From IMG/VR virus record IMGVR_UViG_3300007735_000899, positions 1-21,963 of that record: DNA of 21,963 bases; one strand, given 5' to 3'. The DNA is from a virus. The notes under the pieces are model-generated. The model made no database searches. It was not told the origin of the DNA and was given only the letters and a program-made list of their open reading frames with translations. The position numbers and the translations under genes were made by a program. Shown one piece after another: positions 1-8,114 of the stretch; the stretch's first letter is position 1; every line of letters starts with the position of its first letter.

Positions 1-1502
1 GATACTGCTCCTGTTAATCCGTTAAACGATCGAACTCCGGTATTTGTAATAGTTACAGATCCTGTGGCTCCACTCACGGAAATTCCTGTACCTGCCACAG
101 CAGCGGATACTCCTTGTACAGCTCCAACTAGTCCATTAAATGAAGTTACAGCAGTACCGTTTACCCAAGCACTACCATTATACTTTAATACTTGACCGTT
201 TGTGGCCGATGTAATTGTTACGTCTGTTAGATCGTCTATACTGGTTGCTGCCACACCACCACCACCAATATTAGACAGATTTCTAAATATACCACTGTTA
301 ATAAATTTAGCGTCGTTTGTGTTGTTTAATTGTGTGGTTCCACTCTTAACAATAAGGTATCCACCAAACACTCCCAAATTAGCAGTGGAATCGTCTTCGC
401 TAAACACTTCAAACGGAATGTTTGCTTGTGCAGCTTCAATAGAGTTGTACGTTTGTCGTCCGTAGTATGCAGCAATCACGTTAGGAACACCGGGCAAGAA
501 GAACAAACGTTGTATGGTGTACAGACCACCGGCTACAGAATTTAGTGTTCCAGTTCCGTCATCCCATTTGGTAGGATCTATAGATGAGTTAGTGACGATT
601 GCAAATTTACCGGTTCCGTCACGGTAATAACGGTATACGGTTGATATGGGAGTTGCGTTGGTGTCTTCCACCACATTTGGACTGTCTGGATTGGTGGTGT
701 AGTTTCGACCAATCATGTACGCTGCACCAGTGCTTTTATTTACTTGGAGATTGGCTCCGTTAGCACTGATTTCGTGTCCTGAAATCTTTATAGGACCAAA
801 CGCCCGAACAAACGGATCTAGCTGTGACGGTTGACCGTATGCAACGTGTGGTACAGCTACAGCAAAATTTATAGAGGTGTTGTTGGGATGGATCAATACC
901 CCCAACGGAATAGAGTTGTCGTATTCGCTGTCTGTCCATTTGGTGGTTGATTGAACTATATTTCCTGACGAATTTATCTTGACCCACGTGTTTTCGTATG
1001 CTGCAAGATTAGCAACGGTTATCCCGGTTTGAGCCGCCCAGTTAATGTAGCTGATCACTGCATTAGGATAACCACTAGTGGAACCACCGGGCGTAACAAT
1101 AATACCACGGCCAGCGGTCACATCAAAAGTTGCAGTATTACCCGCATTTACTGTGAGCAGACCTCCGTATAGCAGACCACTCTGTAGATTTTCTACAAAA
1201 CGTTGCCCCGAGATTCCACGTATAAGGTCAGTGTCTAGTCCCGATCCTGCTCCATCATTATACGATGCCCAACCTGTGACTGCACCAGTGTATCCGTTGA
1301 ATGATATAACGTAATCGCCAACGGGCCCGGTGGCTCCAGTATTTCCTTGAGCTCCTGTAGCACCAGTAGCTCCTGTTGGGCCTGCTGTACCAGATCCTCC
1401 GGATACAATCTTTTCCCAAGCACTTCCATTCCAAGACCACGTTATACTATTGTAAGCATACGTTTGGCCAGACGCAGGATTGGTAGGAAAATCGATTGGC
1501 AT
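1..1502 (-). CDS. Tail fibre protein with short collagen-like neck, 3' end outside the window
   Basis: An open frame of 500 codons runs from the ATG at 1502 to the left edge without a stop. The start MPIDFPTNPASGQTYAYN with WSWNGSAWEK is a frequent N-terminus of fibres in aquatic T4-like phages. Residues 38-62 are eight Gly-X-Y triplets, five with Thr in Y (GPT GAT GAT and similar). The motif SFNGxxGAV occurs at about 67, and twice more near the left edge, with TSIDDLTDVTITSATNGQVLKYNGSAWVNG between. These are known building blocks of phage fibres. The long middle part looks beta-rich. It lies 15 bases after the collagen-like gene. The role is inferred as host recognition or structural fibre. 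The C-terminus cannot be judged. Confidence 0.82.
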   Translation of the reverse strand, partial: MPIDFPTNPASGQTYAYNSITWSWNGSAWEKIVSGGSGTAGPTGATGATGAQGNTGATGPVGDYVISFNGYTGAVTGWASYNDGAGSGLDTDLIRGISGQRFVENLQSGLLYGGLLTVNAGNTATFDVTAGRGIIVTPGGSTSGYPNAVISYINWAAQTGITVANLAAYENTWVKINSSGNIVQSTTKWTDSEYDNSIPLGVLIHPNNTSINFAVAVPHVAYGQPSQLDPFVRAFGPIKISGHEISANGANLQVNKSTGAAYMIGRNYTTNPDSPNVVEDTNATPISTVYRYYRDGTGKFAIVTNSSIDPTKWDDGTGTLNSVAGGLYTIQRLFFLPGVPNVIAAYYGRQTYNSIEAAQANIPFEVFSEDDSTANLGVFGGYLIVKSGTTQLNNTNDAKFINSGIFRNLSNIGGGGVAATSIDDLTDVTITSATNGQVLKYNGSAWVNGTAVTSFNGLVGAVQGVSAAVAGTGISVSGATGSVTITNTGVRSFNGLTGAV

Positions 1503-1517
1503 ATACTGTGTATATTC

Positions 1518-3095
1518 TTAAAATTCTACCCAAATTCCAGTGATTCCATTTACCATACGAGTAAACAGTTTACCGGTATTGATATTTATCCATCTATCGC
1601 CATTGTACATAGTACCAGCAGGTTCGGTGGATTGTGTGAACGTCCGTACACCCAGAATGTTCATGTTTGCAGAAAGGGTGGCACCACTACTCAAAGTAGA
1701 TATGAGATTAAAATTTCTAAACGTGCCTTCGTCTGTGGTAATTGTAACTGCCTGTACGTTTGTGGAACTAACGTTTGTTCCAGCATCTCCTTTACTTCCT
1801 GCTGCTCCTATTCTTCCGTTTGGGACATAAAATATACTTACAGGTTCATTGTCGTTAAAAGTAATTACCGACGATTTTGCCACATTATACGAAAAATTGT
1901 AGTATGTTATTCCGGCCGGTCCGGGACTGATGGGATTTATACTTTCTATACCGTAAAGAGATCCTTTATTGGTTATCTGGCTGGTAACAAACAACCATCC
2001 TCTACTCACATCAGCCACACCAGAATCAGGATAATCGTAAAGATATTTAAAATAATTATTTTTATCTAAACCATTAGCGTCTGTTCCGGATATAGAAATT
2101 ACATTAGAAACAGGACTAAATTTACCGGCAGATGTATCGCCAGATGTAGTATACGTGTACAGTACTCCGGAAAGACCGGTTGTTCCTGCTGGTCCTTGAC
2201 TACCGGATCCGCCACACACACCAGAAATTTCAATATCTACTTGTTTGCCTTTACGAGTTACAGTTACTCCAGATCCTTTAAAATTTAAATCGTTTACAGA
2301 TTTGATCACACGAGCACCATTTTTGTAGATGCCCACTGCACCACCACCAACAGAACCAGTATTTAACCATGAGAAATTTTGAGCTACCGTTTGTGCATCT
2401 AATTTAGTTTTTATCAGTTTAGTTAGATCTTCTTTAAATTTAGACCCATCAAATGAAATTATTTGATCTTGTAAAATTAACGGGTAATTCGCTGCTACAA
2501 TTCCTGGCTCTCCCTTAGGTCCTTCTGGACCTTCTGGGCCTTGTATGCCGGGTATTCCTTGCAGGCCGCGTTCGCCTTGAGGGCCGCGTTCGCCTTGAGG
2601 ACCGCGTTCGCCTTGAGGGCCGCGTTCTCCCTGTGGACCGTGTTCTCCGTCTTTTCCGTCTTTTCCGGGAATACCCTGAAGTCCTTGAGGGCCGCGTTCG
2701 CCCTGTGGCCCGTGTTCTCCGTCTTTTCCGGGAATACCCTGAAGTCCTTGAGGGCCGCGTTCGCCCCGTGGACCCTCGGGTCCTATAGGTCCTATAGGGC
2801 CGGGTTCGCCCTGAACTCCTTGTTCGCCTTTATCTCCGGGCCAACCGGTTTCGCCAGTATCTCCTTTATCTCCTTTTTCGCCTTTTGCGCCAGAGTCTCC
2901 TTTTGGTCCTTGAGGGCCCATAGGACCACGTTCGCCTTGAGGGCCTGCCCAACCGTCTTCTCCTTTTGGTCCCCGAGGACCGGCAGGTCCTCTTGGACCA
3001 GGAATATTAAAACTTTGTTGTGTTGGTATTTCGTTCTGTTGCTTGGGGGTTGCAACAGGCGGATTTATATTAAAATATTTTTTAAATTTATCCAT
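1518..3095 (-). CDS. Collagen-like tail fibre protein
   Basis: A 525-residue protein. Residues 33-200 are about 56 uninterrupted Gly-X-Y triplets, with Pro in many X places and Arg, Lys, Glu and Gln in Y (for example GPQGER repeats), typical of phage collagen-like triple-helix shafts. The first 32 residues are a polar N-terminal piece, probably the anchor to the virion. Residues 205-525 form the non-collagen head, with a short second run (GSGSQGPAGTTGLSG near 296-310) and a C-terminus with DRWININTGKLFTRM, a pattern seen at fibre tips. The trimeric fibre and the host-binding role are inferred. No chaperone gene is seen nearby. The DNA of the shaft is internally repeated. There is no clear ribosome site. 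Confidence 0.88.
   Translation of the reverse strand: MDKFKKYFNINPPVATPKQQNEIPTQQSFNIPGPRGPAGPRGPKGEDGWAGPQGERGPMGPQGPKGDSGAKGEKGDKGDTGETGWPGDKGEQGVQGEPGPIGPIGPEGPRGERGPQGLQGIPGKDGEHGPQGERGPQGLQGIPGKDGKDGEHGPQGERGPQGERGPQGERGPQGERGLQGIPGIQGPEGPEGPKGEPGIVAANYPLILQDQIISFDGSKFKEDLTKLIKTKLDAQTVAQNFSWLNTGSVGGGAVGIYKNGARVIKSVNDLNFKGSGVTVTRKGKQVDIEISGVCGGSGSQGPAGTTGLSGVLYTYTTSGDTSAGKFSPVSNVISISGTDANGLDKNNYFKYLYDYPDSGVADVSRGWLFVTSQITNKGSLYGIESINPISPGPAGITYYNFSYNVAKSSVITFNDNEPVSIFYVPNGRIGAAGSKGDAGTNVSSTNVQAVTITTDEGTFRNFNLISTLSSGATLSANMNILGVRTFTQSTEPAGTMYNGDRWININTGKLFTRMVNGITGIWVEF
2564..2635. repeat. Tandem 18-bp repeats in the collagen shaft
   Basis: Four 18-bp units begin at 2564, 2582, 2600 and 2618. 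The first two are identical, the third differs by one base and the fourth by several. Each encodes one GPQGER-type pair of triplets. Such arrays can gain or lose units by slippage without shifting the frame. Confidence 0.9.
2638..2772. repeat. Direct repeat, 72 bp and 63 bp copies
   Basis: Two nearly identical copies lie head to tail. The first (2638-2709) differs from the second (2710-2772) mainly by an extra nine-base CTTTTCCGT-type unit, which adds three residues (Gly-Lys-Asp). Both encode GLQGIPGKDG-EHGPQGERGP-like blocks. This looks like a recent duplication inside the shaft, still in frame. Confidence 0.88.
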
Positions 3096-3109
3096 ACGAT
3101 TAAAAATTA

Positions 3110-6100
3110 TTAAGTATTGTTTTTAGACCAAAGAGATTTAGCGGTTTGTATCATTCGAACTTTTGCGTCTTCTAATACATAGTCTATTATTTGTTGAGTT
3201 TCAAACGATGAAGTGGCTCCTCTGTCTGCTGTTCCGTTGTAATACGCTACTTTGTTTCCGTAAGGAGCCAACGACAGTCCCAACGGTAACCATTCTGACG
3301 GCGTATACTGTTCTACAGGGCCTGCAAATGTGTTCTGGCTTGCTGTTGCCCACCACCAACGATTTCCTGTTGCACCCAAACACACGCCTTTAAGGTAATT
3401 ATATTGTGCTGAAATTGCTTGCCTTAACATAGTTTTATCCGACCACTGATTAATTCCAGCCGTTGTTCCGCCTGGGTGATTAAACATCCATTTTCGCCAC
3501 TCTGGTTGTGGTGCTGTGTCTTCATTTTGTCCGTTAGTTATTCTTCCTGCCACGATCCATCTATTAGTAGCGGTATTTTGCCATATAGCAATTCCATTTC
3601 CTCCACCATTCATAATAGGTTGTAACTGTTCGTAATTTATATTAGCATCGGTCTGTATAGTCCAAGGAGGAGTATAATAATATTCTGTTTCGTAAGTTTG
3701 CCGTGAATACGGGTTGCTTGTTGCTATGGTGTTGTAGAACACACTAACAAACGGAATAATTAATTTTTTAGGTTTTCCTGCTGCACTCAATAATTCATTA
3801 ATCTTAACGCATGCGGAAACCCCTTGTATAACTCTAATTCTATTCATATCTGGAGAATTTAAACTAGAATAAAAACTAGGCATCCACATATCAAAAGAAT
3901 CAATAGCACCACTCATTCCTTTAATCCACGCGTCCGCATAAAAATCAATTTTACTTTGAATGTTCGCAACAGAAACGTTATTTCCTAACACGTTCCCGGA
4001 ACCGTCTTGAAAATAATAACCCCAAACAGGCCAATTGTACACACCAAATTTACATTTAGGAAAGTAATGACGTAAACCGTGGAAATATACGCCGTCTGTT
4101 CCTGTTCCGCCATCAAAAATTTTTGCTATAGTGTACGCTAGTTCTGTAAAGTTTTGTCGAACAGTTCGTCCTTGATTGTCTTGAGAAATTAAAGCTTGCG
4201 GTTGTTCGAATGTTATTCCGTTATTATCGACAGTGGTGCTGATAATATCAACACTATCGGTTGGACCTGTCATTACTCCAAACCCAAAATGACCAACATC
4301 TCTATGATCTTCAAACCAATTTATGTAAATATATTCGGTTTTACTTGCAGTTACCCCTTGTAACACCAGAAGACGAACTATGTTGTCGATTTCTCGTGAT
4401 GTCACGTAATTGAAAGCATTAGTATTATATCCTTCACCAAATCGTAAAGAGCCATTAGCAGTCAAGCCGCCTTTCCAACCAGTAGTTAGACCAGGAATGC
4501 CATCAATTTTGTCGTAATACCACAAATAATACGGATCTATATTTTGCACATACGGCATATATTTGGCTCCCATTGCTTCGTAAGCAGCAACAGGAGCTCT
4601 ACCACCACCACTCATTTGTCTAATATCGTAAATTTGAGTTATTCCGCCTGTACTACCGTCATAAAATATTAAACTGTCAATATATGAATATTCTGGTGGG
4701 GTAGAGTTTGTGGTTGTTTTCCAGACACCAACATCAGAACCCAAAATATATTGTACATTTGTGCTTGTATCAACAGCTATTGAAATTTCTGGTTTAAATG
4801 TTGTTCGCCACAAATACGTATTGTTTGCTAGTTTAGCCCCTGTTGTTATATAATTTGTGTTCCAAGAAATGGAAGTAAGTCCTGATGGGGCTGTTTCTTT
4901 TATTCTTTTATTACCAAATCGCGTGTTTAATTCGTTTATTGTGGAATCTATTTTAGTTGCATACGTTAAACTTAATCCATTAAATTGTGATGGATTCCAA
5001 TACAAATACGCTTCTGCTCCCAATAGTCCAAGATGTATTATATTTTCGTAATAATACCTATCGTCTGTAGAAAATAATACAGGAGCATCAACCGAAATTC
5101 CGGTGTATCCTGGACTGGCGATCCACGGATGAAATCCTTTAGTAGCATCAGAACGACGAACAGACCGTGCTAGCTGTTGGCTTTGAATAAATCCAGACCA
5201 AACGGTTTGTGGCACCAGATCCGAAAAAGTGTATCCAGCAGGTGCAGTGTATCTAAAAATTAATTGAGTTGGGTTGGATTTGTTCACATACCATGCGGTC
5301 TTTATTCCTTCTAATATTCCGTAGAAATGTGGTGCAGAAGCAGTACCAAAGATATCGTCGTGGCTTTGTGGGTGACCATTAGAATCCGGTCCGGGGTTTA
5401 TTGTAGCAATAAATCCGTCGTAATTGCTTCCTCTTAAATCTGGTAATTTTTGTTTTGAATAATCCCACAATGCACGATTCAGTACTGCTGCACCGTATTG
5501 CCCAATAACTTTATTGAATGTGATATATTCTGCTCCTGAAGAATATGCTCCTAAAGTAACGTTAGTTAATGTAATTCCTGATAACAAATCAGACAAAGAA
5601 GAAAGGCCGTATTTTGCTTGCGTATATCTGGAGTCTCCGGTTAGTCCTTTTAATTTTTTTTCAAAAGTAATTCCATCAAAGGAACTTATCATGTATTGGT
5701 TTTCTTGATCAATAATAAGAAAATCAAAAGTAGTTCCCAGAGAATCTAACCAAGAATTCCATTCGGTAGTTACTCCTTTTATTCCAGTATCTGCCCATGG
5801 AGTTACGTTTGTCACTCCGGGAACAGATCCGGACGGTATATTGTCGGTTGTTGCCCCCCAAATTGATCTGGGTCCCCAATATCGTATAGGAGCAAGGAAC
5901 CGTTTACCAGCCGAAATTCCATCCAATCGGCTTCTTACGGCAGATGCGGATTCAATAGGTGTATTGGAATTATTAATATTAAAAATATCATTATAGCTAA
6001 CCCAGACAAACGGAACAATAGAAGTTAAACTGGAGCTATTAGGTATTTCAAACCAAGAACCCAGAATAATATTGTATGATTCTGATTCTCCTATTATATT

Positions 6101-6235
6101 TGGATACGGTATTTGTAACGGTATAATTTGATATTGTATTTTATCTTTTATAGAGAGCGAAAATACACTACGGCGGACTCCTTGAATTATTTTTGGAGTT
6201 ATCTGATTTAAAATGTTTCGTATTTTTAATTTCAT
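3110..6235 (-). CDS. Large virion-associated protein, possible glycoside-hydrolase-like barrels
   Basis: A 1041-residue protein with no family I can name securely, between structural genes. It is rich in Trp, Tyr, Asn and Gly, as in fibre or carbohydrate-active proteins. Two stretches look like TIM-barrel units. In the first, FDFLIIDQENQY at 170-181 resembles the Asp-x-Glu active-site strand of GH56 hyaluronidases, and GAEAYLYWNP at 406-415 resembles a final barrel strand. In the second, GVYNWPVWGYYF (731-742), SFDMWMPSFY (780-789), KKLIIPFVSVFYNT (823-836) and GGNGIAIWQ (878-886) follow the order of the last four barrel strands in that fold. This is pattern reading, not an alignment. It may be a tail-borne glycan-binding or glycan-cutting protein. 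Confidence 0.5.
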   Translation of the reverse strand: MKLKIRNILNQITPKIIQGVRRSVFSLSIKDKIQYQIIPLQIPYPNIIGESESYNIILGSWFEIPNSSSLTSIVPFVWVSYNDIFNINNSNTPIESASAVRSRLDGISAGKRFLAPIRYWGPRSIWGATTDNIPSGSVPGVTNVTPWADTGIKGVTTEWNSWLDSLGTTFDFLIIDQENQYMISSFDGITFEKKLKGLTGDSRYTQAKYGLSSLSDLLSGITLTNVTLGAYSSGAEYITFNKVIGQYGAAVLNRALWDYSKQKLPDLRGSNYDGFIATINPGPDSNGHPQSHDDIFGTASAPHFYGILEGIKTAWYVNKSNPTQLIFRYTAPAGYTFSDLVPQTVWSGFIQSQQLARSVRRSDATKGFHPWIASPGYTGISVDAPVLFSTDDRYYYENIIHLGLLGAEAYLYWNPSQFNGLSLTYATKIDSTINELNTRFGNKRIKETAPSGLTSISWNTNYITTGAKLANNTYLWRTTFKPEISIAVDTSTNVQYILGSDVGVWKTTTNSTPPEYSYIDSLIFYDGSTGGITQIYDIRQMSGGGRAPVAAYEAMGAKYMPYVQNIDPYYLWYYDKIDGIPGLTTGWKGGLTANGSLRFGEGYNTNAFNYVTSREIDNIVRLLVLQGVTASKTEYIYINWFEDHRDVGHFGFGVMTGPTDSVDIISTTVDNNGITFEQPQALISQDNQGRTVRQNFTELAYTIAKIFDGGTGTDGVYFHGLRHYFPKCKFGVYNWPVWGYYFQDGSGNVLGNNVSVANIQSKIDFYADAWIKGMSGAIDSFDMWMPSFYSSLNSPDMNRIRVIQGVSACVKINELLSAAGKPKKLIIPFVSVFYNTIATSNPYSRQTYETEYYYTPPWTIQTDANINYEQLQPIMNGGGNGIAIWQNTATNRWIVAGRITNGQNEDTAPQPEWRKWMFNHPGGTTAGINQWSDKTMLRQAISAQYNYLKGVCLGATGNRWWWATASQNTFAGPVEQYTPSEWLPLGLSLAPYGNKVAYYNGTADRGATSSFETQQIIDYVLEDAKVRMIQTAKSLWSKNNT

Positions 6236-6283
6236 ATTGTCTGTTAAAACATTAAAATCTTGTAGTGTCTTGCTGTTTGCACG

Positions 6284-6421
6284 TCAGTATATTCCGTCAT
6301 ACGAACCATACAATACGATATATTTTATAACTTGTTTTATTTTTAATTTTACGATACCGTAATAATCATCAGGTTCAAAAAACGATACAGTTTCAGAAGT
6401 TTGGCGAATTTTAATTTTCAA
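6284..6421 (-). CDS. Possible 45-residue protein, TTG start
   Basis: A 45-codon open frame whose TTG start overlaps the upstream TGA stop (TTGA), with GAAGGGAAAG about five to eight bases before it as a usable ribosome site. The protein begins KIKIRQTSETVSFFEPDDYY and then has Lys and branched residues, ending in YGSYDGIY. I recognise no family. Support comes from the coupled start, the ribosome site and the fact that it fills most of the longest gap in the window. Against it are the rare start codon and small size. A second tiny frame (6244-6309) overlaps its end. Confidence 0.4.
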   Translation of the reverse strand: MKIKIRQTSETVSFFEPDDYYGIVKLKIKQVIKYIVLYGSYDGIY

Positions 6422-6828
6422 TCGACTTTCCCTTCAACAGAAACTCTACCTTCTAAAAGTCTTTGTGAATACGTGGTTCCTATTAATAATTTAATATCGT
6501 AGAAGTATTTACCGTATGGCATAGAATCGGTTGTGTTTGCGTCCATAGTGATGTAGATACCCCCTGTCAAACCGGATCCATCATAGTTTCTATTAAGGGT
6601 GATACCTCCTACGCCACCTATTCCACCGGTATAGCCACCGGTGTATCCGTAGGTTATTCCGTTATTGGTAGCAAACACTAAAGGATAGTCTGCTCCTCTG
6701 TACCGTTTTATTTGCATTTCTGCTCGGTACGGAGACAAATTAACAGCGGTATTTCCGTCTGTTAAGTACTGTACCCAAAGATCAAAATTAGAACCCTGAT
6801 TGATTGATAAGTCGTATTTTGCTGTCAT
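6418..6828 (-). CDS. Phage structural protein, small beta-rich domain
   Basis: A 136-residue protein of a pattern common in phage virion regions. It starts KYDLSINQGSNFDLWVQYL, continues with VNLSPYRAEMQIKRY, then the Gly/Tyr-rich GYTGGYTGGIGGVGGI at about 61-76. It ends with MPYGKYFYDIKLLIG and RLLEGRVSVEGKV. The alternating strands, with the pattern 'unit gives YDI.L then RLLEG.V.V', suggest one Ig-like or baseplate-type beta-sandwich. The exact place in the virion is unknown; a tail-fibre or baseplate accessory is most likely, since fibre genes follow. There is no signal peptide. A late-promoter match lies directly upstream, and the stop overlaps a TTG that may start a tiny gene. Confidence 0.7.
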   Translation of the reverse strand: MTAKYDLSINQGSNFDLWVQYLTDGNTAVNLSPYRAEMQIKRYRGADYPLVFATNNGITYGYTGGYTGGIGGVGGITLNRNYDGSGLTGGIYITMDANTTDSMPYGKYFYDIKLLIGTTYSQRLLEGRVSVEGKVD

Positions 6829-6841
6829 ACTAGTATTTATC
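6829..6841 (-). promoter_or_regulatory. T4-type late promoter at the sugar-to-structural border
   Basis: GATAAATACTA on the minus strand matches the T4 late promoter consensus (TATAAATA, extended by CTA) at all but the first base. It lies in the 15-base gap between the GT2-TPR stop and the ATG of the first structural gene. With T4 spacing the transcript would start at or next to that ATG. No Shine-Dalgarno is visible in the gap, consistent with a leaderless or nearly leaderless message. Confidence 0.5.
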
Positions 6842-6843
6842 GT

Positions 6844-8088
6844 TTATCGACTGACAGCTTTTCGGTCCTTAAACTTCTTTTTGGGTAAATGAGCAGGGAA
6901 AATTGCGGGTTTATGGTCCTTTTTTTCGCTCTGTTTTTTGGCCTGCTCATCTATTTGTTGGATAAGATGCGTCTGATTAGTTTGTTCAAAAAACTTCAGA
7001 TATTCGTTTAGATTGTTTTGTACCCGAGGAATTTGGTCCTCTGGTAAACGGGTTTCAGTGAGTAGTTTCTTGCATGCAGCATAGCCCATATGGGGCTTGC
7101 CCGCATAGAATGCAGTGGATCCAAGCTCATCTAAAATTCCGTATTTGTAAACATCTTCTGATACGAATAAAATATCGTCTGAAGGATAAGGAATTTCTGC
7201 AGCCATTTTGGCGTACAAGAACCCCAAACGAGGATGCCCCATTAAACGGTAAATTCTTGCAATTTGATGTAAGGGTTCTGCCCGGGTAGGACGTAGTTCC
7301 CATGCTTCCAAGAATGCTTGTTGGATTTCAATCCACGGTTTGTTTTGGAGCCCCCGGCACATGCCTATACGATACGCAGCGTAGAATTGTTCTTCTTCCC
7401 AACCACCCATATGTACACGTTTTATGTACGCTTCTTCTGCTTTTTCCCATTGCTGCGAATCAAAATAGCTCTGAGCCAGATAGAACTGGTATCGTATATT
7501 GTTAGGTTCTTCTTGAAGTGCCTTTTCTAGAAGCTCTGCATCTTTTTTATACTTTTCTACAGGCGTAATATTGAGATTACGTGCTCCCATAGTACGAGCA
7601 ACGATTGCATAACTTCCATCAATTTTACTGATATTTGGTTGTTTATTTTCTATTGTTGGGTATTCGTGAAGAACGCCTACGTATTTCCAACCACAACCGG
7701 TTTTAAATATTTGAGTACGCCACCACACAAATTCTTGACGTTTAAATTTTAACGCAAACGCATCAATTTCTTGAGGAATGTTTATAGGAAATTCAAATTT
7801 ACCTTCAATATAATCGTCAGCATCAATCATCCAAGCCCAATCAGCCTTTCCATCACAAAGAGCCAGAGCTTCTGATCTGTTATGCCCGAAACCTACCCAT
7901 GGACGTTCGTGGAGCTCTCCGGGGATTCCTTTTTCTGCAAAATAATTACGAATTAGGTCTTGAGTGCCGTCTGTAGAGCCGGTGTCTACGATAACCCAAT
8001 AATCAATATATTTGTGAATAGAATCAAAGCACTCTTTAATAATATGAGTCTCATTCTTTACAATCATCGATAAGCATAATTTAGGCAT
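6844..8088 (-). CDS. GT2 glycosyltransferase with TPR-like C-terminal region
   Basis: I chose the ATG at 8088 (414 residues) over a GTG at 8103, because GTGGAG sits about nine bases upstream of this ATG and the protein then starts MPKLCLSMIVKNE, the normal GT2 start strand. IVDTGSTDGTQDLI at 33-46 and WMIDADDYIE at 86-95 are the nucleotide and metal (DxDD) motifs. WWRTQIFKTG and GVLHEY follow. From about residue 185 on, helix pairs such as YQFYLAQSYFDSQQWEKAEEAY form TPR-like repeats, and the end is Lys-rich. This GT2-TPR form is common in aquatic phages; the repeats may grip a protein or glycan acceptor. It is the last sugar gene before the virion block. Confidence 0.85.
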   Translation of the reverse strand: MPKLCLSMIVKNETHIIKECFDSIHKYIDYWVIVDTGSTDGTQDLIRNYFAEKGIPGELHERPWVGFGHNRSEALALCDGKADWAWMIDADDYIEGKFEFPINIPQEIDAFALKFKRQEFVWWRTQIFKTGCGWKYVGVLHEYPTIENKQPNISKIDGSYAIVARTMGARNLNITPVEKYKKDAELLEKALQEEPNNIRYQFYLAQSYFDSQQWEKAEEAYIKRVHMGGWEEEQFYAAYRIGMCRGLQNKPWIEIQQAFLEAWELRPTRAEPLHQIARIYRLMGHPRLGFLYAKMAAEIPYPSDDILFVSEDVYKYGILDELGSTAFYAGKPHMGYAACKKLLTETRLPEDQIPRVQNNLNEYLKFFEQTNQTHLIQQIDEQAKKQSEKKDHKPAIFPAHLPKKKFKDRKAVSR

Positions 8089-8100
8089 AGTATAAATCTC

Positions 8101-8114
8101 CACTCTTATTTATG
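8101..8114 (-). promoter_or_regulatory. Possible T4-type late promoter before the GT2-TPR gene
   Basis: CATAAATA at 8114-8107 on the minus strand fits seven of eight positions of the T4 late -10 element TATAAATA. It overlaps the last codons of gmd. Using the T4 spacing, the transcript would begin near 8101, leaving a leader of about 13 bases before the ATG at 8088. The same bases also encode the His-Lys-stop end of Gmd, so the match could be incidental. Confidence 0.3.

Noticed and set aside
760-987. A 75-codon minus-strand frame inside the tail fibre gene
   Set aside because: It is out of frame with the fibre protein, which is open over the whole region and matches known fibre motifs.
1347-2069. 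A 240-codon plus-strand frame
   Set aside because: It runs opposite two real fibre genes, is rich in Ser, Cys and Arg in shadow fashion, and every supported gene is on the minus strand.
2541-3113. A 190-codon plus-strand frame opposite the collagen-like gene
   Set aside because: It is the antisense shadow of Gly-X-Y codons, giving an artificial Ala/Phe/Arg-rich repeat with no family resemblance.
6244-6309. A 21-codon frame as an annotated gene
   Set aside because: It is too short to support alone, with no ribosome site seen; kept only as an observation.
8089-8103. GTG start five codons upstream of the GT2-TPR ATG
   Set aside because: The GTG itself forms part of the GTGGAG ribosome site for the ATG, and the family starts at the later Met.
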